Shown here: piece after piece, positions 1 through 7,200 of the stretch | Position numbering within the stretch: the stretch's first letter is position 1 | Layout: each line of letters starts with the position of its first letter | Source: Muribaculaceae bacterium | GTDB taxonomy: Bacteria > Bacteroidota > Bacteroidia > Bacteroidales > Muribaculaceae | Direction of reading: 5' to 3' | DNA length: 64,000 nt | Assembly: GCA_017548365.1 (NCBI GenBank) | Contig: JAFZAC010000041.1 | Coordinates: 1 to 64,000, forward strand | Notes under the pieces: model-generated | What the model saw: the letters and a program-made list of their open reading frames with translations, nothing else | Database searches by the model: none | Told to the model about the DNA's origin: nothing | Position numbers and translations under genes: made by a program

Positions 1-223
1 CTGCTCGCCCCCTTGTCGCTAGGCGCTCCCCTCGGTGTTTTTCATAATATTAGCTCTGCTTACAGATTGTAAGCACCACCCATTTTGACCATTAGAAGTC
101 TTTGATGGAAATTTTACCACTCATTTTGACCAATAGACCAAAATCAATGAAACCGTCACTAATGTGCTTATGTGTTTTTTGCTGTTCATAACCATCCAAG
201 CAAGCTTGGTGATCATGCACAAC
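1..223. other. Window start without a recognisable gene
   Basis: No open reading frame here resembles a protein I recognise, and the reading frames that cross this stretch run through the tRNA gene next door. It probably holds the tail of an intergenic region, since the tRNA terminator ends at its right edge. Confidence 0.4.
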
Positions 224-257
224 AAAAAAACCAGATGAGCTGTCGCCCATCCGGTTT
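224..257 (-). terminator. Intrinsic terminator of the tRNA-Ser gene
   Basis: Read on the minus strand, a stem of about ten pairs (AAACCGGATG against CATCTGGTTT, one G-U pair) is followed by a run of seven T. It begins about a dozen bases past the 3' end of the tRNA, so it fits termination of that transcript. Confidence 0.75.
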
Positions 258-268
258 CATTGATTTTG

Positions 269-355
269 CGGAAAGACAGGGATTCGAACCCTGGAACCCC
301 GAAAGGGGTTAACGGTTTTCGAGACCGCCCCGTTCGACCACTCCGGCATCTTTCC
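269..355 (-). tRNA. tRNA-Ser (anticodon CGA)
   Basis: A class II tRNA with a long variable arm. The 7-bp acceptor stem pairs GGAAAGA with TCTTTCC. The anticodon loop reads CTCGAAA, giving anticodon CGA, which decodes the serine codon UCG. The variable arm is a CCCC/GGGG hairpin and the T loop has the usual GGTTCGAATCC. The discriminator base is G, as expected for serine, and CCA is not encoded. It appears monocistronic, with its own terminator downstream. Confidence 0.95.
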
Positions 356-449
356 AAAGGTCGATTTCGCATTATTTATAAAATGCTCACGCTCGCAAGG
401 CACCGAGCAAACTCGAGCTTTGACTTGCTTAATCGCATTTTTGCGGGTG

Positions 450-457
450 CAAAGTTA
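450..457 (-). promoter_or_regulatory. Likely -7 box for the tRNA-Ser gene
   Basis: The minus strand reads TAACTTTG followed by CA, matching the Bacteroidetes -7 consensus TAnnTTTG. It lies about 95 bases upstream of the tRNA. No clear TTG element sits 19-21 bases further up, so the call rests on the -7 box and position alone. Confidence 0.4.
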
Positions 458-497
458 GCACTTTTTTTAAAACTGCGAAAATTTCTTACTAAAAAGT

Positions 498-1142
498 TTA
501 CAAATTCACTAAAGTGTCGATAGCCTTTAACGGATCCTCGGCCTTAAAGACGTAATTTCCTGCCACGAGGATATCGGCTCCAGCATCGGCAAGCTGACGA
601 CCTGTGACCTCGTTCACGCCTCCATCCACCTCAATCACAGCCTTTGAGCCTTTCTCCTGAAGTAAAGCTTTTAGTTCGCGAACTTTGTTGAGAGTGTTTG
701 GAATAAACTTCTGTCCTCCGAATCCTGGATTAACCGACATTAGCAGTACTAGATCGAGCTGTTCAACGATGTCGCGCAACAGGCACACTGGTGTAGCTGG
801 ATTTATGGTGACTCCTGCTTTCATGCCTGCATCATGAATTTGCTGCACTACCCTATCGAGATGGTTGCAAGCCTCGAGATGCACGTTCATAATTTTGGCC
901 CCACAATCTCGAACTTGATTGACAAACTTTTGCGGTTCCACAATCATTAAATGAACGTCAAGCGGCTTCTTGCACAACTGCTGCACATATTTTATTACAG
1001 GAAATCCAAAGGAAATGTTTGGAACAAACACGCCGTCCATAACATCGAGATGCAACATCTGAGCCTTGCTATGGTTTATCATTTCTATGTCGCGTGCCAG
1101 ATTACCGAAATCGGCACTTAGTAGTGAAGGAGAAACAATCAT
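498..1142 (-). CDS. rpe: Ribulose-phosphate 3-epimerase
   Basis: Interconverts ribulose 5-phosphate and xylulose 5-phosphate in the cytosolic pentose phosphate pathway. At 214 residues it has the usual length of this TIM-barrel family. The metal ligands are visible as H31 and D33 in HLDVMDG, H64 in VHLMIVEP and D173 in EVDGGVN, and the loop SVNPGFGGQ matches the flexible phosphate-gripping loop. The start ATG directly follows a tract of 7-base repeats, with no Shine-Dalgarno sequence. The DedA-family gene lies 41 bases upstream on the same strand, so the two may share a transcript. Confidence 0.95.
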   Translation of the reverse strand: MIVSPSLLSADFGNLARDIEMINHSKAQMLHLDVMDGVFVPNISFGFPVIKYVQQLCKKPLDVHLMIVEPQKFVNQVRDCGAKIMNVHLEACNHLDRVVQQIHDAGMKAGVTINPATPVCLLRDIVEQLDLVLLMSVNPGFGGQKFIPNTLNKVRELKALLQEKGSKAVIEVDGGVNEVTGRQLADAGADILVAGNYVFKAEDPLKAIDTLVNL

Positions 1143-1170
1143 ATTAAGTGTTAAGTATTAAGTGTTAAGT
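1143..1170 (-). repeat. Heptanucleotide repeat leader of rpe
   Basis: Two perfect copies of a 14-base unit, each made of two related 7-mers (minus strand ACTTAAC and ACTTAAT), fill the space immediately before the rpe start codon. Similar 7-base periodic tracts precede the ATPase gene at 4147 and hydG at 5720. Confidence 0.7.
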
Positions 1171-1183
1171 GCGAAATTTAGAG

Positions 1184-1978
1184 TTATGCAGTTTCTGATT
1201 TCTCGCTACAGGGCTCTGAGTTCTCGGCTTTTTTCTTTTTGTTTTTTATCACCTTGTAGATGATGTAGACTATTACCAATCCGAGAAGGGTGAAGCCTGC
1301 AATCTTCAAGTAGTGGTTGTAATGCTCGAGTTGGGCGAAGAACTGGCTGTCGTCGGGGACAACGCGGTAAAGAAGGTAACCAAGCCCAGCCAACACCACA
1401 TTCCAAATTCCCGCGCCCAGGATTGTGAAGAGGCTGAAGGTAGCATAATTCATTCGTGACAATCCAGCGGGGATAGAAATCAAGTGGCGTACAACCGGCA
1501 GCAGACGACTAATGAAGATGGAAATTGAGCCTTTCTTTTGGAAAAAATGTTCGGCTTTATCCAACTTCTCCTTCGAGAGCCTGAGAAAATGCCCCACTTT
1601 GCTGTCGGCAAAGGCATAGATAATGGGGCGTCCAATCAGCACAGATAACCCATAATTGATTGCCGAGCCCAAATAAGCACCTATAGTAGCAGCCAGAATC
1701 ACCCCCCAGAAATCCATGCTGGCATTGGCTTGTAGAGAGAAATAAGCAGCTGGAGGCACCACCACTTCACTCGGCAACGGGATAATTGAACTCTCCATTG
1801 CCATAAGCACTATGACAGTCCAGTAGTTCATGTGATCCTTGAACCAATAATACAGGTTCTCGGCCCATGATGGTTGTGCTGTAGCTACCTGTGCAGAGTC
1901 TTGCGCAAAACAGACATTGGCCATCACGGCTACAGCCACAAGAGTGAGTATAAACAATATAGTCTTGTCACGCTTCAT
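1184..1978 (-). CDS. DedA-family (VTT/SNARE-associated) membrane protein
   Basis: Inner-membrane protein of the DedA superfamily, whose members act in lipid carrier or phospholipid translocation and envelope homeostasis; the substrate here cannot be told. Family marks include ESSIIPLPSE near residue 62, and the F-x3-R-x2-P-x2-R stretch followed by SIPAG (FISRLLPVVRHLISIPAG), with several hydrophobic segments between and after. The protein has 264 residues and ends in a lysine-rich cytoplasmic-type tail. Unusually, it starts with a signal-peptide-like segment (MKRDK, hydrophobic core, then CFAQDSA) before the first DedA helix, which E. coli DedA proteins lack. It is probably cotranscribed with rpe. 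Confidence 0.85.
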   Translation of the reverse strand: MKRDKTILFILTLVAVAVMANVCFAQDSAQVATAQPSWAENLYYWFKDHMNYWTVIVLMAMESSIIPLPSEVVVPPAAYFSLQANASMDFWGVILAATIGAYLGSAINYGLSVLIGRPIIYAFADSKVGHFLRLSKEKLDKAEHFFQKKGSISIFISRLLPVVRHLISIPAGLSRMNYATFSLFTILGAGIWNVVLAGLGYLLYRVVPDDSQFFAQLEHYNHYLKIAGFTLLGLVIVYIIYKVIKNKKKKAENSEPCSEKSETA

Positions 1979-2003
1979 TCTGTGATAAATAGTTTAGAAA
2001 GTG

Positions 2004-2011
2004 CAAAGTTA
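2004..2011 (-). promoter_or_regulatory. Likely -7 box upstream of the DedA-family gene
   Basis: The minus strand reads TAACTTTG, an exact match to TAnnTTTG, 26 bases before the ATG at 1978. No good TTG partner is seen at the expected distance. Confidence 0.45.
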
Positions 2012-2022
2012 CAAATAAAAAG

Positions 2023-2613
2023 TCACACTTCATAACCCAACTGCAAGAACATTGTTCGGTAAGCGTCGGCCTTCTTCTCGAGCGAGAGTGGATAAGCTCG
2101 TGAAGAAGATGGCATACGATAAAGGTCAAAGTCATTGCCATTATAGTTGCAATGAACAACTTTGCCCATTTTAGGCACCTCTACCCCAGCCTTCTGTGCG
2201 ATCACACTTGTTGCTTTCTCACCCGCGGTAACAATAGCCTGAATTGTGGGTCGCGCCTTGAAAAATTTGTCCAGATTAATAGTCTCGACAATATCGAGGA
2301 ACTTGTCGCTAGCATTGTCTTTGAGACGTCTAACCTGTGTTGCGGTATCGTAGAGTGCGATTTTTCGCTCGATTAGAAACTCTTTGAGCCGTGGCAAATC
2401 GAAACGTTTTTCTTCTTCAATCCAGAAGTGATTTTTGTCGCCATAGAAGATGAGACCAGCGATCCTCCACATATCGTTGATACGATTGGGATAGTAGAAT
2501 TCCATCGACCACTTTTCAGGTTTTGGCGGGAAAGTACCAAGCATGAGTACCACAGCACCATCGGGCAAAAATGGCTCGAAAGGATGTGACTCAATGGGAA
2601 TAGTTTTATTCAT
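2023..2613 (-). CDS. Uracil/hypoxanthine-DNA glycosylase-like protein
   Basis: A 196-residue cytosolic protein with the marks of the uracil-DNA glycosylase superfamily, closest in my view to the small single-domain branch that includes DNA-deoxyinosine glycosylases. LGTFPP (residues 26-31) stands in for motif 1, followed by FYYPNRINDMWRI, a stretch typical of that branch. Near the C-terminus MPSSSRAYP resembles the second active-site motif (P-S-x-S-P-A-N in relatives). A role in base-excision repair of deaminated bases is inferred; substrate specificity cannot be read from the sequence. A possible -7 box (TACCTTTG on minus, 2641-2648) lies 28 bases upstream. Confidence 0.75.
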   Translation of the reverse strand: MNKTIPIESHPFEPFLPDGAVVLMLGTFPPKPEKWSMEFYYPNRINDMWRIAGLIFYGDKNHFWIEEEKRFDLPRLKEFLIERKIALYDTATQVRRLKDNASDKFLDIVETINLDKFFKARPTIQAIVTAGEKATSVIAQKAGVEVPKMGKVVHCNYNGNDFDLYRMPSSSRAYPLSLEKKADAYRTMFLQLGYEV

Positions 2614-2640
2614 TTATCTTTGTTATTATATTTTCGCAAG

Positions 2641-2648
2641 CAAAGGTA
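2641..2648 (-). promoter_or_regulatory. Possible -7 box for the DNA glycosylase-like gene
   Basis: The minus strand reads TACCTTTG, matching TAnnTTTG, 28 bases before the ATG at 2613. There is no convincing TTG element further up. Confidence 0.35.
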
Positions 2649-2701
2649 AGAAAAAAAGATTAAAGTATATATTTTTAAATGTTAGTTTTAAGTTGACTCT
2701 G

Positions 2702-4147
2702 TTAACCCACTGACTCATTTGGTTCACTTGACTCACCTGACTCAGTTGACTCAGATGACACGCTGAAACCCTGACTTGAATTGTCATCATTAGATGACTT
2801 GCTGCTTGAGTTGTGGTAGTTGTGATATGGAACAAATGCGTTCTCGTATTGCTCATCGCTGTCCTCATCATCGTATACTTCATCATATTCGTCTCCATAG
2901 TCGTCGTATTCTTCTTCACAATTGTATATTTGATTGTACTCCTCAACAGTCATTCTCTCTCCATATTCGTCAATGGTGTATTGTGATTCGTCGTAGATGG
3001 GTGTGAGATCGATTTCGAGCTTTATTCTAGGCATAGCCTTTGGCATCCATGAATAATTGTCGACACTGTCTTGTTGAGGTTTATTAGAGTCTTGCTTACT
3101 GTTTGTGACCTGTTGTGTATCTTGTTTCTTATCCTTTACTGCCTCGTGCTTGCGAATAGTTCTTGAGACGTGAGATTGCGAACATCCTACTATAGCTGCT
3201 ATTTCCCTTGTAGAGAAATATAACTCCTTGTATTTGATAATCGCCTGATTTATTTGGTCACTTGTGTGGTATCCGTTATCTCTGAGGAGTTGTCGTTCAT
3301 TACCACCTGAATAAAGCTCGTTGAACTGGAGGAATCCATTACTCTCATCTCTGCCAAACTGAGTGGTAATGACATTGAGCTCATCATAAATGACCGGTCC
3401 CATTCTATTTTTGTGGTGTTTTATATAATGTGTGACATTATTATTCTCGACATTGTACTGATTAACCCTAGTAAGCGAGAAAATAGAATCAAATGCGTAG
3501 GAATATTCAAATGAGCCAGCAAGATTGTCTATTGTTGTTAGTTGCTGCATCCTGCGACGCTTGGAATGTGCTAGTACAAGAATCGAAATCAAGAAATGCT
3601 GTGACCAACTCCTGAGAGTGTTGAACACATATCTCACATCGGCCTGGTCACCCGTTCCAATAAGATGAGTTATATCGTCGATAATGATGACCGGGGCTTT
3701 TTCTTGAACAAACTCCTTCTTTATATAATCAAGAATGCTACGGCTATCTAGTGGCGCTGTTGAGTAGTTGGGATTCAGCGGTTTGACGATAAATGATGCG
3801 TCACCCGAATTATAATCAAACTTGTTGGTTTTATATCTTGGTTTGAACTGATGTGCAGCGTTCTCGAAATCGAAGTAGAGAGTTTTTAATCCTCTTTTGT
3901 TTAGCACGTTGGCGATTTGCATTGCAAGTATGGTTTTGCCAACGTTTGGTTCTCCGAAAAGACATGCCATCTCACCTTGATACCAAAGTCCGTGCCATAG
4001 ATTGACAGCGGGTAATGCGCTCCCTATCATAGTGGACAAAACTTGTGCGTCGAAAGGCTCGCCTTTCTTTTCGAAAAGTTTTCCGTGATATTTTAACTCT
4101 GCTTCAATGCGCTTGATGAATTCTTCGGTAATAGTTTTAATTTCCAT
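2702..4147 (-). CDS. RecA-fold AAA ATPase with helix-turn-helix and acidic tail
   Basis: A 481-residue protein of unknown role. Residues about 60-250 form a RecA/RepA-like ATPase core: Walker A GEPNVGKT, then YFDFEN, and Walker B VIIIDDITH. This fold occurs in replicative helicase loaders, RadA-like proteins and plasmid RepA helicases. A helix-turn-helix of the resolvase/MarR type (STREIAAIVGCSQSHVSRTI) follows around residue 320, suggesting DNA binding. The last ~110 residues are low complexity, rich in D, E, Y and then S, and end in three-residue repeats. No replication origin, relaxase or integrase is nearby, so it looks like an orphan chromosomal gene. It has a well-formed promoter and a 5' leader made almost wholly of 7-base repeats. 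Confidence 0.75.
   Translation of the reverse strand: MEIKTITEEFIKRIEAELKYHGKLFEKKGEPFDAQVLSTMIGSALPAVNLWHGLWYQGEMACLFGEPNVGKTILAMQIANVLNKRGLKTLYFDFENAAHQFKPRYKTNKFDYNSGDASFIVKPLNPNYSTAPLDSRSILDYIKKEFVQEKAPVIIIDDITHLIGTGDQADVRYVFNTLRSWSQHFLISILVLAHSKRRRMQQLTTIDNLAGSFEYSYAFDSIFSLTRVNQYNVENNNVTHYIKHHKNRMGPVIYDELNVITTQFGRDESNGFLQFNELYSGGNERQLLRDNGYHTSDQINQAIIKYKELYFSTREIAAIVGCSQSHVSRTIRKHEAVKDKKQDTQQVTNSKQDSNKPQQDSVDNYSWMPKAMPRIKLEIDLTPIYDESQYTIDEYGERMTVEEYNQIYNCEEEYDDYGDEYDEVYDDEDSDEQYENAFVPYHNYHNSSSKSSNDDNSSQGFSVSSESTESGESSEPNESVG
2707..2756 (-). repeat. 9-base repeats encoding the Ser/Glu tail of the ATPase
   Basis: The plus-strand word TGACTCA recurs at 9-base steps (three consecutive copies, with a fourth two units away). 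On the coding strand it encodes the Ser-Glu-Ser-type tripeptides at the C-terminus of the ATPase. Such tracts grow and shrink by slippage without changing frame. Confidence 0.65.
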
Positions 4148-4174
4148 GGGTTTTAGTTCTTAGTTTTTAGTTTT
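4148..4174 (-). repeat. Heptanucleotide repeat leader of the ATPase gene
   Basis: On the minus strand AACTAAA, AACTAAG and AACTAAA follow each other directly before ACCC and the ATG at 4147. Given the -7 box at 4180-4187, these repeats would make up almost the entire 5' untranslated region. Confidence 0.65.
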
Positions 4175-4179
4175 TTTTG

Positions 4180-4210
4180 CAAAGTTATAGTGTGGTGAAT
4201 GGAAAAACAA
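4180..4210 (-). promoter_or_regulatory. Promoter of the ATPase gene
   Basis: Minus strand TTG (plus 4208-4210), a 20-base spacer, then TAACTTTG (plus 4180-4187). This matches the Bacteroidetes sigma-70-type (sigma-ABfr) promoter in both elements and spacing. The start codon follows at 4147, so the predicted leader is only about 27 bases. Confidence 0.75.
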
Positions 4211-4275
4211 TATTAAAAAAACGAAGATTTTTTTGATAGGAGTGTCTAGGAAATACTAGAATTTTAGGATTTTTG

Positions 4276-4500
4276 AACGCCTCGGTTACGGCGCAATACA
4301 TAAACAACGCCCACGCTGTGGCAAAGCTCAATTCATAATGATAATCAACAATATATAATGAACGCCGCGCTTGCGGCGCAATACATTAACAACGCCCACA
4401 CTAGGGCAAGGCTCGATTCATAATGTAATCAACAATAAATAATTGATTGCCGCATTTATGGCGCAATTGATAAACAACACCAATGTTTGTAGCACCATAT
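4276..4500. repeat. Three-unit array of hairpin-bearing ~85-bp repeats
   Basis: This is the main content of the gene-free stretch 4211-4550. Two nearly complete units (4276-4360 and 4361-4445) and one degenerate partial unit (about 4446-4500) lie head to tail. Each begins with a small inverted repeat around GCCGC...GCGGC, followed by GCGCAAT, a TAAACAAC or TTAACAAC stretch, a second GC-rich word and an AT-rich end (ATAATGTAATCAACAATA and variants). The first hairpin of unit 2 is the most perfect (GCCGC-GCTT-GCGGC). The units lack the uniform spacers of CRISPR and no reading frame is conserved, so a REP-like dispersed element is the best guess. Confidence 0.7.
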
Positions 4501-4550
4501 CTATTGCAGAGTGTTTGTTATAGATATCAAGAAAAAATAGTGTAAAAGAT

Positions 4551-4581
4551 TTGGAGTGGTGGCTGGGTTTTAGTACTTTTG
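4551..4581 (+). promoter_or_regulatory. Promoter of the hydEGF cluster
   Basis: TTG at 4551-4553, a 20-base spacer, then TACTTTTG at 4574-4581, matching both elements of the Bacteroidetes promoter. The hydE ATG is at 4594, so the predicted transcript would have a 5' leader of fewer than about ten bases. Confidence 0.7.
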
Positions 4582-4593
4582 TAGGTTGCAAAG

Positions 4594-5640
4594 ATGAGAG
4601 GACTTGTTGACACATTGCGCTTGAAGCACCATTTGGATTCAGATGGCTATGCCGCCTTGTTGACATGTGATGATGCACATTATCTTCATGAGCAGGCTCG
4701 TGAGGTTGCTCAAAGTGTGTTTGGCAAGGGAATTTTTGTAAGAGGTCTTGTTGAGCTCACAAATGTGTGCCGTAATGACTGCTACTACTGCGGCATTCGC
4801 AAGAGCAACAGCAATGTTGAGCGCTATATCCTTACTACTGAACAGGTGCTACAAAGTTGCGATGCTGGTTACAAGTTGGGGTTTAGAACCTTTGTTCTAC
4901 AAGGTGGCGAACTATCCCGTGACAAAGCTCCGTGGCTTGTGGACCTTGTGAGCGAGATAAGGCAACAATGGAGTGACTGTGCAATCACGCTGTCGCTTGG
5001 CGAATGGCCACGAGAAGTATACAAAGCTTTGCATGAGGCTGGTGCCGACCGCTACCTGCTGCGTCATGAAACATATAACGCTGAGCATTATGCTAAGCTT
5101 CATCCTACCGAAATGTCGCTTGAGAAGCGCCTGCAATGCTTGACATGGCTCAAGGAGCTTGGTTACCAAGTGGGCACAGGAATTATGGTTGGAAGTCCAA
5201 ATCAGACTATTGAGAACATAGTTGAAGACATAGAGTTCATTGAGAGTTTTGAGCCCGAAATGATTGGTTTGGGGCCTTTTGTGCCTCAGCATGACACGCC
5301 ACTGGGCGAATATTTTACTGGCAGTGCAGAACTCACATGCCGACTCTATAGCATATTCCGCTTAATATTTCCAAATGCCCTGATACCGAGCACTACGGCG
5401 CTCAATACTATTGACCAAAATGGAAGGACGATGGGCATACTGGCAGGAGCTAATGTTGTGATGCCTAACCTCTCCCCCATTGATGCGCGCGCCCGTTACA
5501 CCCTCTACGATGGCAAGGCAACCACAAATGCCGAGGCTGCCGAGGGAATAGCCCAACTAGAAGCTCAACTTGCAACCATTGGCTATCATATTGACTGGGG
5601 ACGTGGAGACTTCGGTAAATGCAGAATGCAGAATGAATAA
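4594..5640 (+). CDS. hydE: [FeFe]-hydrogenase maturase HydE, radical SAM enzyme
   Basis: One of three dedicated enzymes that build the two-iron subcluster of the [FeFe]-hydrogenase H-cluster; HydE handles the route to the dithiomethylamine bridge. It is 348 residues, normal for HydE. The radical SAM cysteines are C59, C63 and C66 in CRNDCYYC, preceded by FVRGLVELTNV and followed by GIRKSN, as in HydE rather than biotin synthase. The ATG at 4594 is the only reasonable start: there is no other methionine before the cysteine motif, and it sits only about 13 bases after the promoter box. hydG and hydF follow on the same strand; no hydrogenase gene is in the window. Confidence 0.93.
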   Translation: MRGLVDTLRLKHHLDSDGYAALLTCDDAHYLHEQAREVAQSVFGKGIFVRGLVELTNVCRNDCYYCGIRKSNSNVERYILTTEQVLQSCDAGYKLGFRTFVLQGGELSRDKAPWLVDLVSEIRQQWSDCAITLSLGEWPREVYKALHEAGADRYLLRHETYNAEHYAKLHPTEMSLEKRLQCLTWLKELGYQVGTGIMVGSPNQTIENIVEDIEFIESFEPEMIGLGPFVPQHDTPLGEYFTGSAELTCRLYSIFRLIFPNALIPSTTALNTIDQNGRTMGILAGANVVMPNLSPIDARARYTLYDGKATTNAEAAEGIAQLEAQLATIGYHIDWGRGDFGKCRMQNE

Positions 5641-5719
5641 TTGAGAGCTCAATACTAACGACTAATAACTAATAATTAAGAACTAAAAAACTGATAACTA
5701 AAAACTAACAACTATAAAT
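5641..5719 (+). repeat. Heptanucleotide repeat tract between hydE and hydG
   Basis: The whole 79-base gap is a degenerate 7-base repeat with units such as ACTAATA, ACTAAAA and ACTAACA, ending directly at the hydG ATG. The coding strand carries the same A-C-T-A-A-rich word as the leader of the ATPase gene, while the rpe leader uses A-C-T-T-A-A. No promoter box or Shine-Dalgarno sequence is seen inside it. Confidence 0.65.
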
Positions 5720-7135
5720 ATGTATAACCCAAAATCATCACATGCCGAGGAGTTTATTGACCACGGCGAAATATTGGAAACGCTGGAGTATGCTGCCAAA
5801 AACCGCAGCAACCGCGCTCTTATTGAAGAAATAATAAACAAGGCCGCCACTTGCAAGGGCCTCACCCACCGTGAGGCTGCAGTGCTGCTTGAGTGTGACC
5901 AGCCTGACCTTATTGAACGGTTTGAAAATTTGGCCCGTGAGGTAAAGCAGAAACTCTATGGTAACCGCATAGTACTCTTTGCTCCACTTTATCTGTCAAA
6001 TTATTGCGTGAATGGATGTGTCTACTGCCCTTATCATGGGAAGAACCATACGATACCACGCAAGAAGTTGTCGCAAGACGAGATACGCCAAGAGGTAATG
6101 GCCCTGCAACAGATGGGACACAAGCGCCTTGCACTTGAAGCAGGCGAGCATCCTAAGATGAACCCCATAGAGTATATACTAGAGTCAATCAAGACAATAT
6201 ACGACACCAAAGTGGGGAACGGCGCCATTCGTCGAGTGAATGTGAACATCGCCGCCACTACTGTCGAAAACTACACAAAGCTCAAAGAAGCAGGAATTGG
6301 CACATATATCCTCTTTCAGGAAACTTATAATAAAGAGAACTACGAAAAACTGCATCCTACTGGTCCCAAAAGTGACTATGCATATCATACTGAGGCGATG
6401 GACCGTGCTATGGAAGGCGGCATTGATGATGTGGGCATTGGTGTTCTTTATGGCTTGACGACCTATCGTTACGACCTTGTGGGATTGTTGATGCATGCCG
6501 AACATCTTGAGGCTCGCATGGGCGTGGGCCCTCACACCATCAGTGTTCCGCGCATCTGCCCTGCGGATGACATATCACTCGACGAGTTCCCCGATGTACT
6601 ACCCGACGATATATTCTGTAAGATAGTTGCTATTATTCGCCTTGCTGCTCCATATACTGGAATGATCATCTCAACCAGGGAGTCTCAAAAGGTTAGGGAA
6701 AAAGTACTCGACTTGGGCATATCTCAGATTAGTGGTGGTTCACGCACCAGTGTTGGTGGCTACACTACCGAAGAGCGTCACGATGACACAGCCCAGTTTG
6801 ACGTAAGTGACCAGCGTACACTTGACGAAGTGATTGCATGGCTTTTGGACATCGATTATCTACCAAGTTTCTGTACTGCTTGCTACCGTGAAGGCCGTAC
6901 AGGCGACCGCTTTATGTCGCTGGTAAAGCGTGGTAAAATTAGCTATTGCTGTACTCCAAATGCTATGATAACTCTTAAAGAGTATCTTGAGGATTATGCA
7001 AGCCCCGCCACTCGTGAAAAAGGAGAGGCTCTGATACGTCGTGAATTAGAAAAACTTCCTGACGACCGTATCCGTAACCTTGCAAATCGACGACTTATCG
7101 ATATTGCCAATGGGGAGAGGGATTTTCGTTTCTAG
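5720..7135 (+). CDS. hydG: [FeFe]-hydrogenase maturase HydG, tyrosine lyase
   Basis: Radical SAM enzyme that cleaves tyrosine to supply the CO and cyanide ligands, delivered as an Fe(CO)2CN unit for the H-cluster. It has 471 residues, as usual. The SAM cluster cysteines are C96, C100 and C103 (CVNGCVYC), followed by PYHGKN. The second cluster motif C-x2-C-x22-C, unique to HydG over the thiazole enzyme ThiH, is present as C385, C388 and C411. It lies between hydE and hydF on the same strand and probably in the same operon. Confidence 0.95.
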   Translation: MYNPKSSHAEEFIDHGEILETLEYAAKNRSNRALIEEIINKAATCKGLTHREAAVLLECDQPDLIERFENLAREVKQKLYGNRIVLFAPLYLSNYCVNGCVYCPYHGKNHTIPRKKLSQDEIRQEVMALQQMGHKRLALEAGEHPKMNPIEYILESIKTIYDTKVGNGAIRRVNVNIAATTVENYTKLKEAGIGTYILFQETYNKENYEKLHPTGPKSDYAYHTEAMDRAMEGGIDDVGIGVLYGLTTYRYDLVGLLMHAEHLEARMGVGPHTISVPRICPADDISLDEFPDVLPDDIFCKIVAIIRLAAPYTGMIISTRESQKVREKVLDLGISQISGGSRTSVGGYTTEERHDDTAQFDVSDQRTLDEVIAWLLDIDYLPSFCTACYREGRTGDRFMSLVKRGKISYCCTPNAMITLKEYLEDYASPATREKGEALIRRELEKLPDDRIRNLANRRLIDIANGERDFRF

Positions 7136-7200
7136 GCAGGAATTGCTAGGAAAGACTAAAATTACTAGGAGTTCAAGGGTTTATTAAAATATTAACTAAT

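Noticed and set aside
260-523. Open frame on the plus strand across the tRNA gene
   Set aside because: It runs antisense through tRNA-Ser and has no recognisable protein features.
2702-4147. Remnant of a plasmid or integrative element
   Set aside because: No integrase, relaxase, tRNA-target duplication or other element gene flanks the ATPase; tRNA-Ser is over 2 kb away with housekeeping genes between.
4276-4500. CRISPR array
   Set aside because: Units are about 85 bases, directly abutting, with hairpins and no regular spacer; no cas genes are nearby.
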